Shown here: piece by piece, positions 1 to 6,454 of the stretch
How positions within the stretch are numbered: the stretch's first letter is position 1
How the letters are laid out: every line of letters begins with the position of its first letter
DNA from: Gammaproteobacteria bacterium
Lineage (GTDB): Bacteria > Pseudomonadota > Gammaproteobacteria > Pseudomonadales > Azotimanducaceae_A
Length of the DNA: 14,402 nt
NCBI GenBank assembly: GCA_026713405.1
Contig: JAPOON010000459.1
Coordinates: 1 to 14,402, forward strand
Direction of reading: 5' to 3'
Notes under the pieces: generated by a model
Told to the model about the DNA's origin: nothing
Database searches by the model: none
The model's input: only the letters and a program-made list of their open reading frames with translations
Program-made: the position numbers and the translations under genes

Positions 1-288
1 CAGGCGCCCATAGCTGACCTGGCCCGCCAATACAATTCCCAGCAGCACACGCGCATTGGCGGCGACGACGGCCTCAATGCCAACGAGCGACTGGTGGTGG
101 ACCTCGGTCTGAAGGATTTTCTTTGCGAGAACTTCGCGTTCGTGGGAACACCATCCGACTGGATTTCCAAAGCGAGGGAACTGCACGGCCGCGGTGTCAC
201 CCAGATCGCTTTCGCCGTCGTGGTGCCTGACATCCATGCCTTCATCAAACAGGTGGGCGATGAGGTGATCCCGCACCTGCCCGGCTAG
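1..288 (+). CDS. Luciferase-like flavin-dependent oxidoreductase, C-terminal part
   Basis: The frame is open from the first base to the TAG ending at 288, so this is the last 95 residues of a gene that starts before the window. The visible part fits the C-terminal end of the luciferase-like monooxygenase (LLM) superfamily: a phrase like FVGTPSDWISKARELHGRGV, then a hydrophobic strand (QIAFAVVVP) and a closing helix. In the family the GTPxxW/V segment begins the last helix-strand unit of the TIM barrel, which binds reduced flavin (FMN or F420). An internal GTG at 94 is not the true start, because recognisable protein continues upstream of it. The gene converges on another LLM gene, leaving 21 bp between stop codons. 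The family is fairly clear; substrate and cofactor are not. Confidence 0.75.
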   Translation, partial: QAPIADLARQYNSQQHTRIGGDDGLNANERLVVDLGLKDFLCENFAFVGTPSDWISKARELHGRGVTQIAFAVVVPDIHAFIKQVGDEVIPHLPG

Positions 289-309
289 TCGGAAAGCGGA
301 AGCGCGTCG

Positions 310-1056
310 TCAGGCCAGTGCGCGCACCCGTTCCGGATCCGGGGCCCCGGGCATGAACATGATCACCGCGTCATCGAACCCGTAGTCCGCGTATTGCTGC
401 AGGCGCGCGCGCAGTTTGCCGAGATCGCTGTCGGGGTTGACGATGATGGTGGTCACGACGGCGCGCCGCCCTCCGGCCGCCCGGTATCGCTTGAGCCGGG
501 TCTCGAGCCGCTCTGCCTGTTGGAAACGCGCGGAAGCGATCCAGCCATCGAATTCGCGCGCCGCTCGCTCGATATCGCCGCCCCAGGTGCCGTAGAAGAT
601 CGGCGGCGATCGCCGCGGAATCGGATTGAGCGATATCTCGCCCCACTCCCCAGTGCGAAGCAGGGCGCGCAGCGGCGCCAGATTGCGGTGCAGCGAATCG
701 AGCCTTTTGGTGTAGTCCCGCCCCAGCGCCGCGAAGTCGGGCTCGGATGAACCGGCCCCCACCCCCAGAATCAGCCGGTCGCCGCACACCTCGACCGGCG
801 AAAGCACGCGATGCGCCAATTCCACCGGGTGATGCAGGGGCACCTGGATGATGCCGGTGCCAAGTTCGACGTTCCGCGTCACCGTCGCTGCCACGGACAA
901 CGCGACGAACGGGTCGTTCATGAACACCCCGCGCCCGATCGAACTCGCCGCCCACAGGCTGGTGAAACCCGCGTCCTCGTAGCGGCGCGCCCGGTCGGCG
1001 AGCGGCCGTTGCTGCTGCGCCGGCGAAAACGGGGCCAGCACCGCGCCCAGTCTCAT
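310..1056 (-). CDS. Luciferase-like (LLM class) flavin-dependent oxidoreductase
   Basis: This 248-residue protein has the layout of LLM-family TIM-barrel oxidoreductases: an N-terminal strand (MRLGAVLAPF), the helix and strand around YEDAGFTSLWAA, the NVELGTGIIQVPLHHP segment near residues 63-78 that lines the flavin pocket, and LILGVGAGSSEPDFAALG near residues 94-111. These proteins use reduced FMN or F420 to oxidise or reduce organic substrates. It is shorter than most members (about 280-340 residues), so it may lack part of the barrel insertions. The ATG at 1056 is preceded on its strand by a clean GGAGG Shine-Dalgarno, which supports this start. It diverges from the GPH transporter with about 110 bp between, so the two may be co-regulated. 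Whether the cofactor is F420 or FMN cannot be decided from the sequence. Confidence 0.85.
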   Translation of the reverse strand: MRLGAVLAPFSPAQQQRPLADRARRYEDAGFTSLWAASSIGRGVFMNDPFVALSVAATVTRNVELGTGIIQVPLHHPVELAHRVLSPVEVCGDRLILGVGAGSSEPDFAALGRDYTKRLDSLHRNLAPLRALLRTGEWGEISLNPIPRRSPPIFYGTWGGDIERAAREFDGWIASARFQQAERLETRLKRYRAAGGRRAVVTTIIVNPDSDLGKLRARLQQYADYGFDDAVIMFMPGAPDPERVRALA

Positions 1057-1164
1057 CGTTCGTCCTCCAGTTCTTCCGGTTGCGCAAACTCATCGTTAGT
1101 ATGCGCGAACGCCCCGCCGACAACGACACCATTCCGGGATAGCGCAACACGCGACCAGACGACC

Positions 1165-2505
1165 GTGCGTCTCAGCAACACCAAATTGGCGGCTTACTCC
1201 CTGCCGGCACTGCCCATCGCTGCCTTCGCGACGCCGCTGGCCATCTACGCACCGCCGTTCTACGCCACCGACATGGGTCTCGGGCTCGCCGCCGTCGGCA
1301 CCATCTTCATGGTGGCCCGGTTCTGGGACCTGGTTACCGATCCGGTGATGGGGGTGCTGTCCGACAAGCTGCCGTCGCGATGGGGCCGCCGGCGCCACTG
1401 GATGGTCATCGCCATCCCCATCCTCATGCTCTCCACCGTACTGGTCATGTTTCCCAACTGGTTCCCCCGGGCGCACGGCAGCGGCGCCTACCTGTTGATC
1501 ACCCTGCTGCTGTTGTACGTGGGCTACACGCTGCTGACCATCTCCCACATAGCCTGGGGCGCGGAACTCTCAGACGACTATCACGAGCGCTCGCGCGTCC
1601 AGGGATGGCGTGAGTTCGCACACCTCGGATCCATGACGCTGGTGCTGATGATTCCCGCGGTGCTCGAACAGACCGGCCATGCCCTGTCGAACGTGGTGAA
1701 GATGAATGCCATGGGCTGGTACGTGCTGGCGCTCACCCCCATCGCCATTTTCATCGCCGTGCGCTTTGTCGGCGAGCGCCCCGTAAAGCGCGGGCTCAAT
1801 CCGCTCGGCTTCACGGCCGCGCTCAGGGTGCTGGCGCAGAACCCGTTCCTGCGCCGCGTGGTGATCGCCGACCTGTTCATTCACCTGCCGAGCTCCGTTC
1901 GCGCCTCCGTGTTCATCTTCTATGTGGCCGCCATCATCGAAATGCCGGAGTGGTCGGCGGTCATCATGCTGTCGTATTTCGCTGCCGGGCCCATCGCCGT
2001 GCCGCTCTGGGTGAAAATTTCAAAACATCTGAGCAAGCACAAGGCCGCGGCGCTGGGTGTATTCCTGCACGTGGCGGTAACCATCTCGTACCTGCTTCCG
2101 GGAAAGGGCGATGCCCTGCTGTTCGCCGGCCTGTTTTTCATGTCGGGCATCGTTTACGCGGGCGTGCCCTTTCTGATCCGCTCCATGGTCGCAGACATCG
2201 TCGACTACGACCGATTGCAAACCGGCCAGGACCGGACCGGCCTGTTCTACGCCACCGTCACCACCACCATGAAGGTTGGCGGGGCGCTCGGCATCGGGCT
2301 CGGCTACCCGCTGCTGGCGCTGATCGGATTCAATCCGTCGGGGCCCAACGAGCAGGCGCAACTGGACGGGCTGCGCTACGTGTACGCGTTCCTGCCCGCC
2401 GTCTCCGAGCTGCTGGTGGTTTATCTGCTCTATCGCTTTCCGCTCGATGAGGCCATGCAGAAGCGCCTGCGGGAGCAACTGGCCGCACGCGACGCGAGCC
2501 GATAG
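1165..2505 (+). CDS. GPH-family (MelB-like, MFS) cation symporter
   Basis: This inner-membrane transporter of about 446 residues has around twelve hydrophobic segments and belongs to the glycoside-pentoside-hexuronide:cation symporter branch of the major facilitator superfamily. The signature is clear: R52-x-x-D55, then T58-D59-P60, G63-x-x-S-D67 and R72-W-G-R-R-R77. D55 and D59 match the cation-site aspartates of MelB. The aspartates that bind sugar in MelB are replaced: D19 aligns near A20, and D124 of helix IV aligns with T125 (YTLLTIS). A non-sugar substrate is therefore likely. The frame is open well upstream, but that part reads as the antisense of the neighbouring LLM gene. GTG 1165 is the only start codon between position 1081 and the conserved sequence, although its ribosome site is weak. 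The gene lies 35 bp before an ACAD pair and is probably cotranscribed with it. Confidence 0.87.
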   Translation: MRLSNTKLAAYSLPALPIAAFATPLAIYAPPFYATDMGLGLAAVGTIFMVARFWDLVTDPVMGVLSDKLPSRWGRRRHWMVIAIPILMLSTVLVMFPNWFPRAHGSGAYLLITLLLLYVGYTLLTISHIAWGAELSDDYHERSRVQGWREFAHLGSMTLVLMIPAVLEQTGHALSNVVKMNAMGWYVLALTPIAIFIAVRFVGERPVKRGLNPLGFTAALRVLAQNPFLRRVVIADLFIHLPSSVRASVFIFYVAAIIEMPEWSAVIMLSYFAAGPIAVPLWVKISKHLSKHKAAALGVFLHVAVTISYLLPGKGDALLFAGLFFMSGIVYAGVPFLIRSMVADIVDYDRLQTGQDRTGLFYATVTTTMKVGGALGIGLGYPLLALIGFNPSGPNEQAQLDGLRYVYAFLPAVSELLVVYLLYRFPLDEAMQKRLREQLAARDASR

Positions 2506-2540
2506 GATTTCCATTTCAACCGGGCCGTCGAGGACCGACA

Positions 2541-3677
2541 TTGACCTTCACGCCAACCGAAGAACAGGTGCTGCTGCGCGACCAGGTGCACGCGCTCTGC
2601 GTAGAGCAGGCGCCGCCGCAGACCCTGCGTGAACTCATCACCGACAACGTGCCCTGGCACCGGGAGCTGTGGGGCATCATGGGGGAGCTTGGCCTGCTCG
2701 GCGCAGCGATTCCCCAGGCCTGCGGCGGGGTGGGGCTGGGGCCTGGAGAACTCGCGGTCATCAACCGGGAACTCGGGCGTGCGGTGGCCCCGGTGCCGTT
2801 CTTTTCATCGACCTGCATGGCAGCGGAAGCCATCCGGCTCGCCGGCACTACCGAACAGCAGGCCCGCTGGCTGCCGGGCCTGGCTACGGGCGAGCGCGTT
2901 GCCACCTTTGCCTGGGCCGAGCCATCCGCCATCCTGACGGCGCGACCGCTTGCCACGAGCATCGCCGGGGGGAGAATTCGCGGCACCAAAACGCCGGTGC
3001 CGGATGCCGGGATTGCCGAGCTTTGCGTGGTGCTGGCAGACCGGGGTGGAGAGGACTGCCTGGCCGTCGTCGATCTCGATCAGGGGGAAGTGCAGCGAAA
3101 GCCGCTGCACGGCTTTGACCAGCTGCGTCACCATGCAGCCATCGATTTTCGCGATGCCCGCTGTGAAGCCCTCGAAGCAGCGGGCGGCAACGGGTTGACA
3201 CGGACACTGTTCGACGAATTCGCCACGCTGCTCGCCTTCGAGCAGGTGGGCGGGGCGGAAGCCGCGCTGTACATGGCCCGGGACTACTCGCTGGAACGCT
3301 ACATATTCGGCCGCAAGCTGGGTTCCTACCAGGCGGTGAAGCACAAGCTGGCCGACATTGTGGCGGCGCTGGAGCTGGCGCACGCCAACGCCCTCTGCGC
3401 CGTCGAATCTCTTGCGGTGGAATCGCTGGCAAAAGATCAGCCCGACAGCCGCGCCGCGGCAGCTACCGCGCGCATCGGCGCAACCGAGGTCTACGAAGCC
3501 GCGGCACGCGAGAACCTGCAACTGCACGGCGGTATCGGCTTCACCTGGGAAGCCGATTGCCATTTCCACTACCGCCGGGCGCGCCTGCTGGCACTGAGCC
3601 TGGGCAGCGTCGAGGTGTGGACCGACATGCTGATCGATGCACTCGCCGGTACGGCGAGCCATCCACGAGCCGCCTGA
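2541..3677 (+). CDS. Acyl-CoA dehydrogenase, short (non-catalytic-Glu) subunit of a pair
   Basis: This 378-residue FAD-dependent ACAD subunit would act in alpha,beta-dehydrogenation of an acyl-CoA. Visible family marks are the N-terminal helical domain (EEQVLLRDQV), LGLLGAAIPQACGGVGLG near residues 51-68, the FAD-contact motif R253-Y-I-F-G257 followed by GSYQAVKHKLAD, and LQLHGGIGFTWE near residue 330. The LCAD/IVD-type catalytic Glu position, 26 residues before the Arg of RxxFG, appears to be Phe. The MCAD-type C-terminal position (LSLGSVEVW) also lacks Glu. In the known ChsE4-ChsE5 type, the short subunit likewise lacks the base and needs its partner. The start is TTG 2541 with AGGA six bases upstream. 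It lies 35 bp after the transporter and 17 bp before the long ACAD, so a heteromer with the latter is likely. Confidence 0.9.
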   Translation: MTFTPTEEQVLLRDQVHALCVEQAPPQTLRELITDNVPWHRELWGIMGELGLLGAAIPQACGGVGLGPGELAVINRELGRAVAPVPFFSSTCMAAEAIRLAGTTEQQARWLPGLATGERVATFAWAEPSAILTARPLATSIAGGRIRGTKTPVPDAGIAELCVVLADRGGEDCLAVVDLDQGEVQRKPLHGFDQLRHHAAIDFRDARCEALEAAGGNGLTRTLFDEFATLLAFEQVGGAEAALYMARDYSLERYIFGRKLGSYQAVKHKLADIVAALELAHANALCAVESLAVESLAKDQPDSRAAAATARIGATEVYEAAARENLQLHGGIGFTWEADCHFHYRRARLLALSLGSVEVWTDMLIDALAGTASHPRAA

Positions 3678-3694
3678 AAGGCCCGGGGCACCCG

Positions 3695-4909
3695 ATGAGC
3701 GAACAGGCACGAGACGACGGGTACCGCAAGCAGGTTAGGGAGTGGCTTGCCGAAAACGCCGCCGAGTACACCGAACCCCGAGAGTATTCCGAAACGGAGC
3801 TGGTGGCGCGCAGCAAGGCGTGGATCCGCAGGAAACACGATGCCGGCTACTCGGCGATCGCGGAACCCGTCGCAGCCGGCGGCGCCGGTGGAACGGCCCG
3901 GCAGGCAGCCATTTTCGCCCGGGAGGAAGCCCGCTATCACACGCCGATCTTTACCGGGGTGGGCATCGGCTTCGACATGACCATGGCGGCGGTGAAGCGT
4001 CATGGCACGCCGCAGCAGTACGACCATTTCGGTACCCTCACCCACCGGGGCGACATCACCTGGTGTCAACTCTTCTCCGAGCCGTCCGCCGGGTCGGACC
4101 TGGCGGCGCTGCGAACGCGGGCGGTCAAGGACGGCGACAACTGGGTGATCAACGGGCAGAAGGTCTGGTCGAGCTGGGCGCACCACGCCGACTGGGGCAT
4201 CCTCATCGCGCGCACCGATCCCGCCGTGGCGAAGCACAACGGCCTGACCTTCTTCCTGGTGGACATGAAAAGCCCCGGCATCGAGGTGCGCCCCATCCGG
4301 CAGATCACGGGAAAATCCGATTTCAACGAAACATTCCTCACCGACGTGCTCATCCCCGATGCCAACCGTGTTGGTGCCGAAGGCGAAGGCTGGGCCTGCT
4401 GCATGACGGTACTCGCCACGGAGCGCAATCGCACCCGCACCGCCCGCGCGGGCGGGGACCAGTCCGGCTCGGTGCTGTCGTTGATTCAACAGGCCGCGGC
4501 AACGCCACGGCAGGGCGGATGCGCGCTCAACAGCCGGGGGGTGCGCGCCAAGCTCGCCCGCTGGTACGTGCGCGAGCAGGGCCTGAAAAACTTCGGCCGG
4601 CGCCTGGACGAGCAGGCTCGGTCCGGCGATGGCCTTCCCGCCACCGTCGCGCTTGTAAAGCTTGTATCCGCCACCCTGTTACAGGAAACGCATGCGTTCC
4701 TGATGGACCTCGACGAGTTCGAGGGCGCCTTCAGCAGCGACGAAACGGATCGCGAAGAGGTTTTCTACCAGTACCTGTGGTCATCGGCCATGCGCATCGC
4801 CGGAGGCGCCGACGAAGTGCTGCGCAACCAACTCGCCGAGCGCGCCCTCGGCATGCCCGGGGAGATGCGCGCCGACAAGGGCGTGCCCTTCAACGAGCTG
4901 CCCGGATAA
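3695..4909 (+). CDS. Acyl-CoA dehydrogenase, long (catalytic) subunit of a pair
   Basis: This 404-residue ACAD is the probable partner of the preceding short ACAD. It has the middle beta-domain motifs WCQLFSEPSAGSDLA and WVINGQKVWSSWAHHADWG that contact FAD and acyl-CoA, then GKSDFNETFLTDVLIP and EGEGWACCMTVLATER. E243 in ATER occupies the LCAD/IVD-type catalytic base position. The C-terminus AGGADEVLRNQLAERALG has no MCAD-type Glu. The RxxFG motif typical of the short subunit is not seen, as expected if FAD is held at the heterodimer interface. The frame is open from further upstream, but ATG 3695 gives the usual N-terminus (YRKQVREWLAEN), follows AAAGG, and lies just after the short ACAD stop. 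The stop codon TAA lies inside the left arm of a short stem-loop repeat. Confidence 0.92.
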   Translation: MSEQARDDGYRKQVREWLAENAAEYTEPREYSETELVARSKAWIRRKHDAGYSAIAEPVAAGGAGGTARQAAIFAREEARYHTPIFTGVGIGFDMTMAAVKRHGTPQQYDHFGTLTHRGDITWCQLFSEPSAGSDLAALRTRAVKDGDNWVINGQKVWSSWAHHADWGILIARTDPAVAKHNGLTFFLVDMKSPGIEVRPIRQITGKSDFNETFLTDVLIPDANRVGAEGEGWACCMTVLATERNRTRTARAGGDQSGSVLSLIQQAAATPRQGGCALNSRGVRAKLARWYVREQGLKNFGRRLDEQARSGDGLPATVALVKLVSATLLQETHAFLMDLDEFEGAFSSDETDREEVFYQYLWSSAMRIAGGADEVLRNQLAERALGMPGEMRADKGVPFNELPG

Positions 4910-4942
4910 ATTGACTCTGACCCCATTTATCTCCATTTATCT
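4905..4942. repeat. Short stem-loop repeat between convergent stop codons
   Basis: The arms GATAAAT (4905-4911) and ATTTATC (4925-4931) are perfect complements around the 13-nt loop TGACTCTGACCCC. A tandem copy of the 10-mer CCATTTATCT follows (4923-4932 and 4933-4942). Both flanking genes end inside it: the long ACAD TAA is at 4907-4909 and the LLM TAA is at 4937-4939 on the other strand. The loop text resembles a short motif (GGGGTCAGAGTCAATT on the other strand) that I recall from memory as frequent around IS200-like/REP-associated transposases in gammaproteobacteria. That link is unverified. It could act as a weak bidirectional terminator. No second copy is seen in this window. Confidence 0.6.
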
Positions 4943-5776
4943 CACCGAGACCGCAGCCTGTGCCAAGCGCTGTGCGGCAGACATGAATTCGTCAAAAGTG
5001 GCCGACTTTGTATCCACGGCGGCCTGCACGCAACCCGCTGCCTGATAACCACCGAGCCAATCCTGCATCTCCCCCAACGAAGCATCGTCGGTGATCCGTC
5101 CACGTATGCTCGTGGGCACAATGCGGCCGGCCTGCTCGTCGATGACCGTGCTGCCGCGCTGCACTTCCTCGGGAGACAGACCCGTCGGGTGCCAGTAGTC
5201 GGCGTACTTCGCGGCGCGGCGCAAGGGTGCGCGCGCCGTTCCCCGGGAGCCGATCCACAGCGGAATGCGCGGTTGCTGGACGGGTCGCGGCTGAAAGCGC
5301 ACCTTGCGAAAGCTATGAAACTCTCCACTGAAAGCAACATCGTCTTTCGCGCTCCAACAGGCCTGCATGACATCGAGGGCCTCGTCGGTATACGCACCCC
5401 GCTTCTCGAAGAGGTGCTGCCTGCCCAGCGCAAAGAACTCCGCCCGTGCCCAGCCCGTTCCGATGCCCAGGTCGACGCGCCCGCCGCACAGCGCGTCGAT
5501 GCTGGCCAGCATCTTGGCGGTCAGCACCGCGTCCCGGCAGGGAACCACCAGCACGCCGATGCCGAGGCGGATGGTATCGGTGATGCCGGCGACATAGGCG
5601 AGCGTGCTCACCGTCTCGAGCCAGCAATCGCCATATACGGGCTGGAAGATCTCGAACCCCACGACATGGTCGGTGAGCCACAGCCCATCGAAGCCCATCT
5701 GCTCGAGGTCTTTACAGCCCGCGACCGCCTGTTCCGCAAAAGGCCCCTCGTTGGGAACCACGATATCTACACGCAC
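4937..5776 (-). CDS. Luciferase-like (LLM class) flavin-dependent oxidoreductase
   Basis: This 279-residue LLM-superfamily TIM-barrel protein shows LEQMGFDGLWLTDHVVGF near residues 24-41, TIRLGIGVLVVPCRDAVLTAK near residues 68-88, GRVDLGIGTGWARAEFFALG near residues 98-117 and the PRIPLWIGSRG strand near residue 168. This order is typical of the subgroup often annotated as F420-dependent (TIGR03619-like), though in organisms without F420 such proteins may use FMN. The start is GTG 5776, supported by AAGGAG about nine bases upstream on its strand. The likely upstream partner is the PPOX-type gene (start 6323), 76 bp away on the same strand. A flavin-barrel plus split-barrel pair suggests a shared redox cofactor. 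It converges with the ACAD pair, and its stop lies in a stem-loop repeat. Confidence 0.88.
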   Translation of the reverse strand: MRVDIVVPNEGPFAEQAVAGCKDLEQMGFDGLWLTDHVVGFEIFQPVYGDCWLETVSTLAYVAGITDTIRLGIGVLVVPCRDAVLTAKMLASIDALCGGRVDLGIGTGWARAEFFALGRQHLFEKRGAYTDEALDVMQACWSAKDDVAFSGEFHSFRKVRFQPRPVQQPRIPLWIGSRGTARAPLRRAAKYADYWHPTGLSPEEVQRGSTVIDEQAGRIVPTSIRGRITDDASLGEMQDWLGGYQAAGCVQAAVDTKSATFDEFMSAAQRLAQAAVSVR

Positions 5777-5852
5777 TCGCCTTCTCCTTTGCCGACGCCA
5801 ACCTCAGGCCGCCCATGCCACGCCGCGAAACCGGCGGCTTGTATCGCCATTC

Positions 5853-6323
5853 TCAACCCGCCTTTTCCAGGCCGCGCAGCTTGCGGTTGTACCAGGAACG
5901 CACCTCCCCCTCGCGCAGCGTGCACCGGTAAACCACCGACGACGCCGCGTAGTGCTTCCTGGTGGCCTTCGGGGCTTTCCTGACCTCGGCTCGAAACGCC
6001 GCGTACTTCTCGCCGAGCAGTTTCTGGATGCGTCGGTTCTCCGTTTCGTCCTGCACCACCTCGGCATCGCAGTTGATCACCACCGCCCTGAGGTCCACCC
6101 AGCGCTCGCCGGATTCCACCAGAAGGCACACCCGGCGGTCGCGCTCGATGTGCTTTGCCTTGGCGGACCTCGCCCGGGTTCTCAGGTAGATAGCGCCGTT
6201 TTCGTAGACGTACCACAACGGCGTCATGAACGGCACGCCGGACTTGCGTGTCGTGGCGAGAATCACCGTGTGACCCTTGGTCAGGTACTCGTCGATTTCA
6301 TCCCTGGTCAGTTGAACTCCCAT
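5853..6323 (-). CDS. Pyridoxamine 5'-phosphate oxidase-like (PPOX/FDOR) split-barrel protein
   Basis: This 156-residue protein fits the PPOX-like split beta-barrel fold. An N-terminal helix (LTRDEIDEYL) is followed by the strands HTVILATTRKSGVPFMTPLWYVYENGAIYLRT, where family members bind flavin or F420, then RSAKAKHIERDRRVCLLVE and later strands (WVDLRAVVINCDAEVV). The C-terminal part is helical and basic (KAPKATRKHY). Members bind FMN, F420, heme or biliverdin and act as small reductases; the ligand here is unknown. ATG 6323 follows AGGAG on its strand, which fixes the start. It precedes an LLM gene on the same strand with 76 bp between, probably one transcript. The sequence around its start contains a repeated TCAGTTGAA. 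Confidence 0.8.
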   Translation of the reverse strand: MGVQLTRDEIDEYLTKGHTVILATTRKSGVPFMTPLWYVYENGAIYLRTRARSAKAKHIERDRRVCLLVESGERWVDLRAVVINCDAEVVQDETENRRIQKLLGEKYAAFRAEVRKAPKATRKHYAASSVVYRCTLREGEVRSWYNRKLRGLEKAG

Positions 6324-6378
6324 TCAAATACTCCTATTCAGTTGAATTACCAGACCTGCTGATCACGAACCAGGTTTG
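6308..6378 (-). promoter_or_regulatory. Candidate control region of the PPOX-LLM pair
   Basis: Two copies of TCAGTTGAA lie 30 bp apart (6308-6316, inside the PPOX start region, and 6338-6346, upstream of it). The second is part of a 12-bp imperfect palindrome, ATTCAGTTGAAT, with arms of 5. Just upstream is an inverted repeat, CAGACCTG (6351-6358) against CAGGTTTG (6371-6378). No strong -35/-10 pair was recognised. The rest of the 131-bp gap up to 6454 shows nothing further. Confidence 0.3.
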
Positions 6379-6454
6379 CAAAATGAGTCAACCATCAAGC
6401 CGACGACCGTCCTCTGGTTGGTCTGAGGCCAAACCCTGTCAGGCATTGAACCCT

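Noticed and set aside
1080..1087. TTGCGCAA palindrome between the LLM and transporter genes
   Set aside because: Only 8 bp in GC-rich DNA and no convincing promoter elements placed around it, so chance is likely.
371..1150. Long open minus-strand frame overlapping the LLM gene in another frame
   Set aside because: Its translation is Arg/Gly/Ala-rich with no family pattern, while the overlapping frame is a clear LLM protein with a ribosome site.
811..1164. N-terminal extension of the GPH transporter frame
   Set aside because: The translated stretch is low-complexity and antisense to the LLM gene; homology-like sequence begins only just after GTG 1165.
2805..3710. 301-codon minus-strand frame over the short ACAD
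   Set aside because: It is the antisense shadow of a well-recognised ACAD in GC-rich DNA and shows no recognisable domain.
3569..4489. 306-codon minus-strand frame over the long ACAD
   Set aside because: Antisense shadow; composition typical of reverse-read high-GC coding sequence and no motifs.
5821..5841. Possible hairpin CGCCG/CGGCG between the PPOX and LLM genes
   Set aside because: A 5-bp stem with no T-run; too weak to call a terminator.
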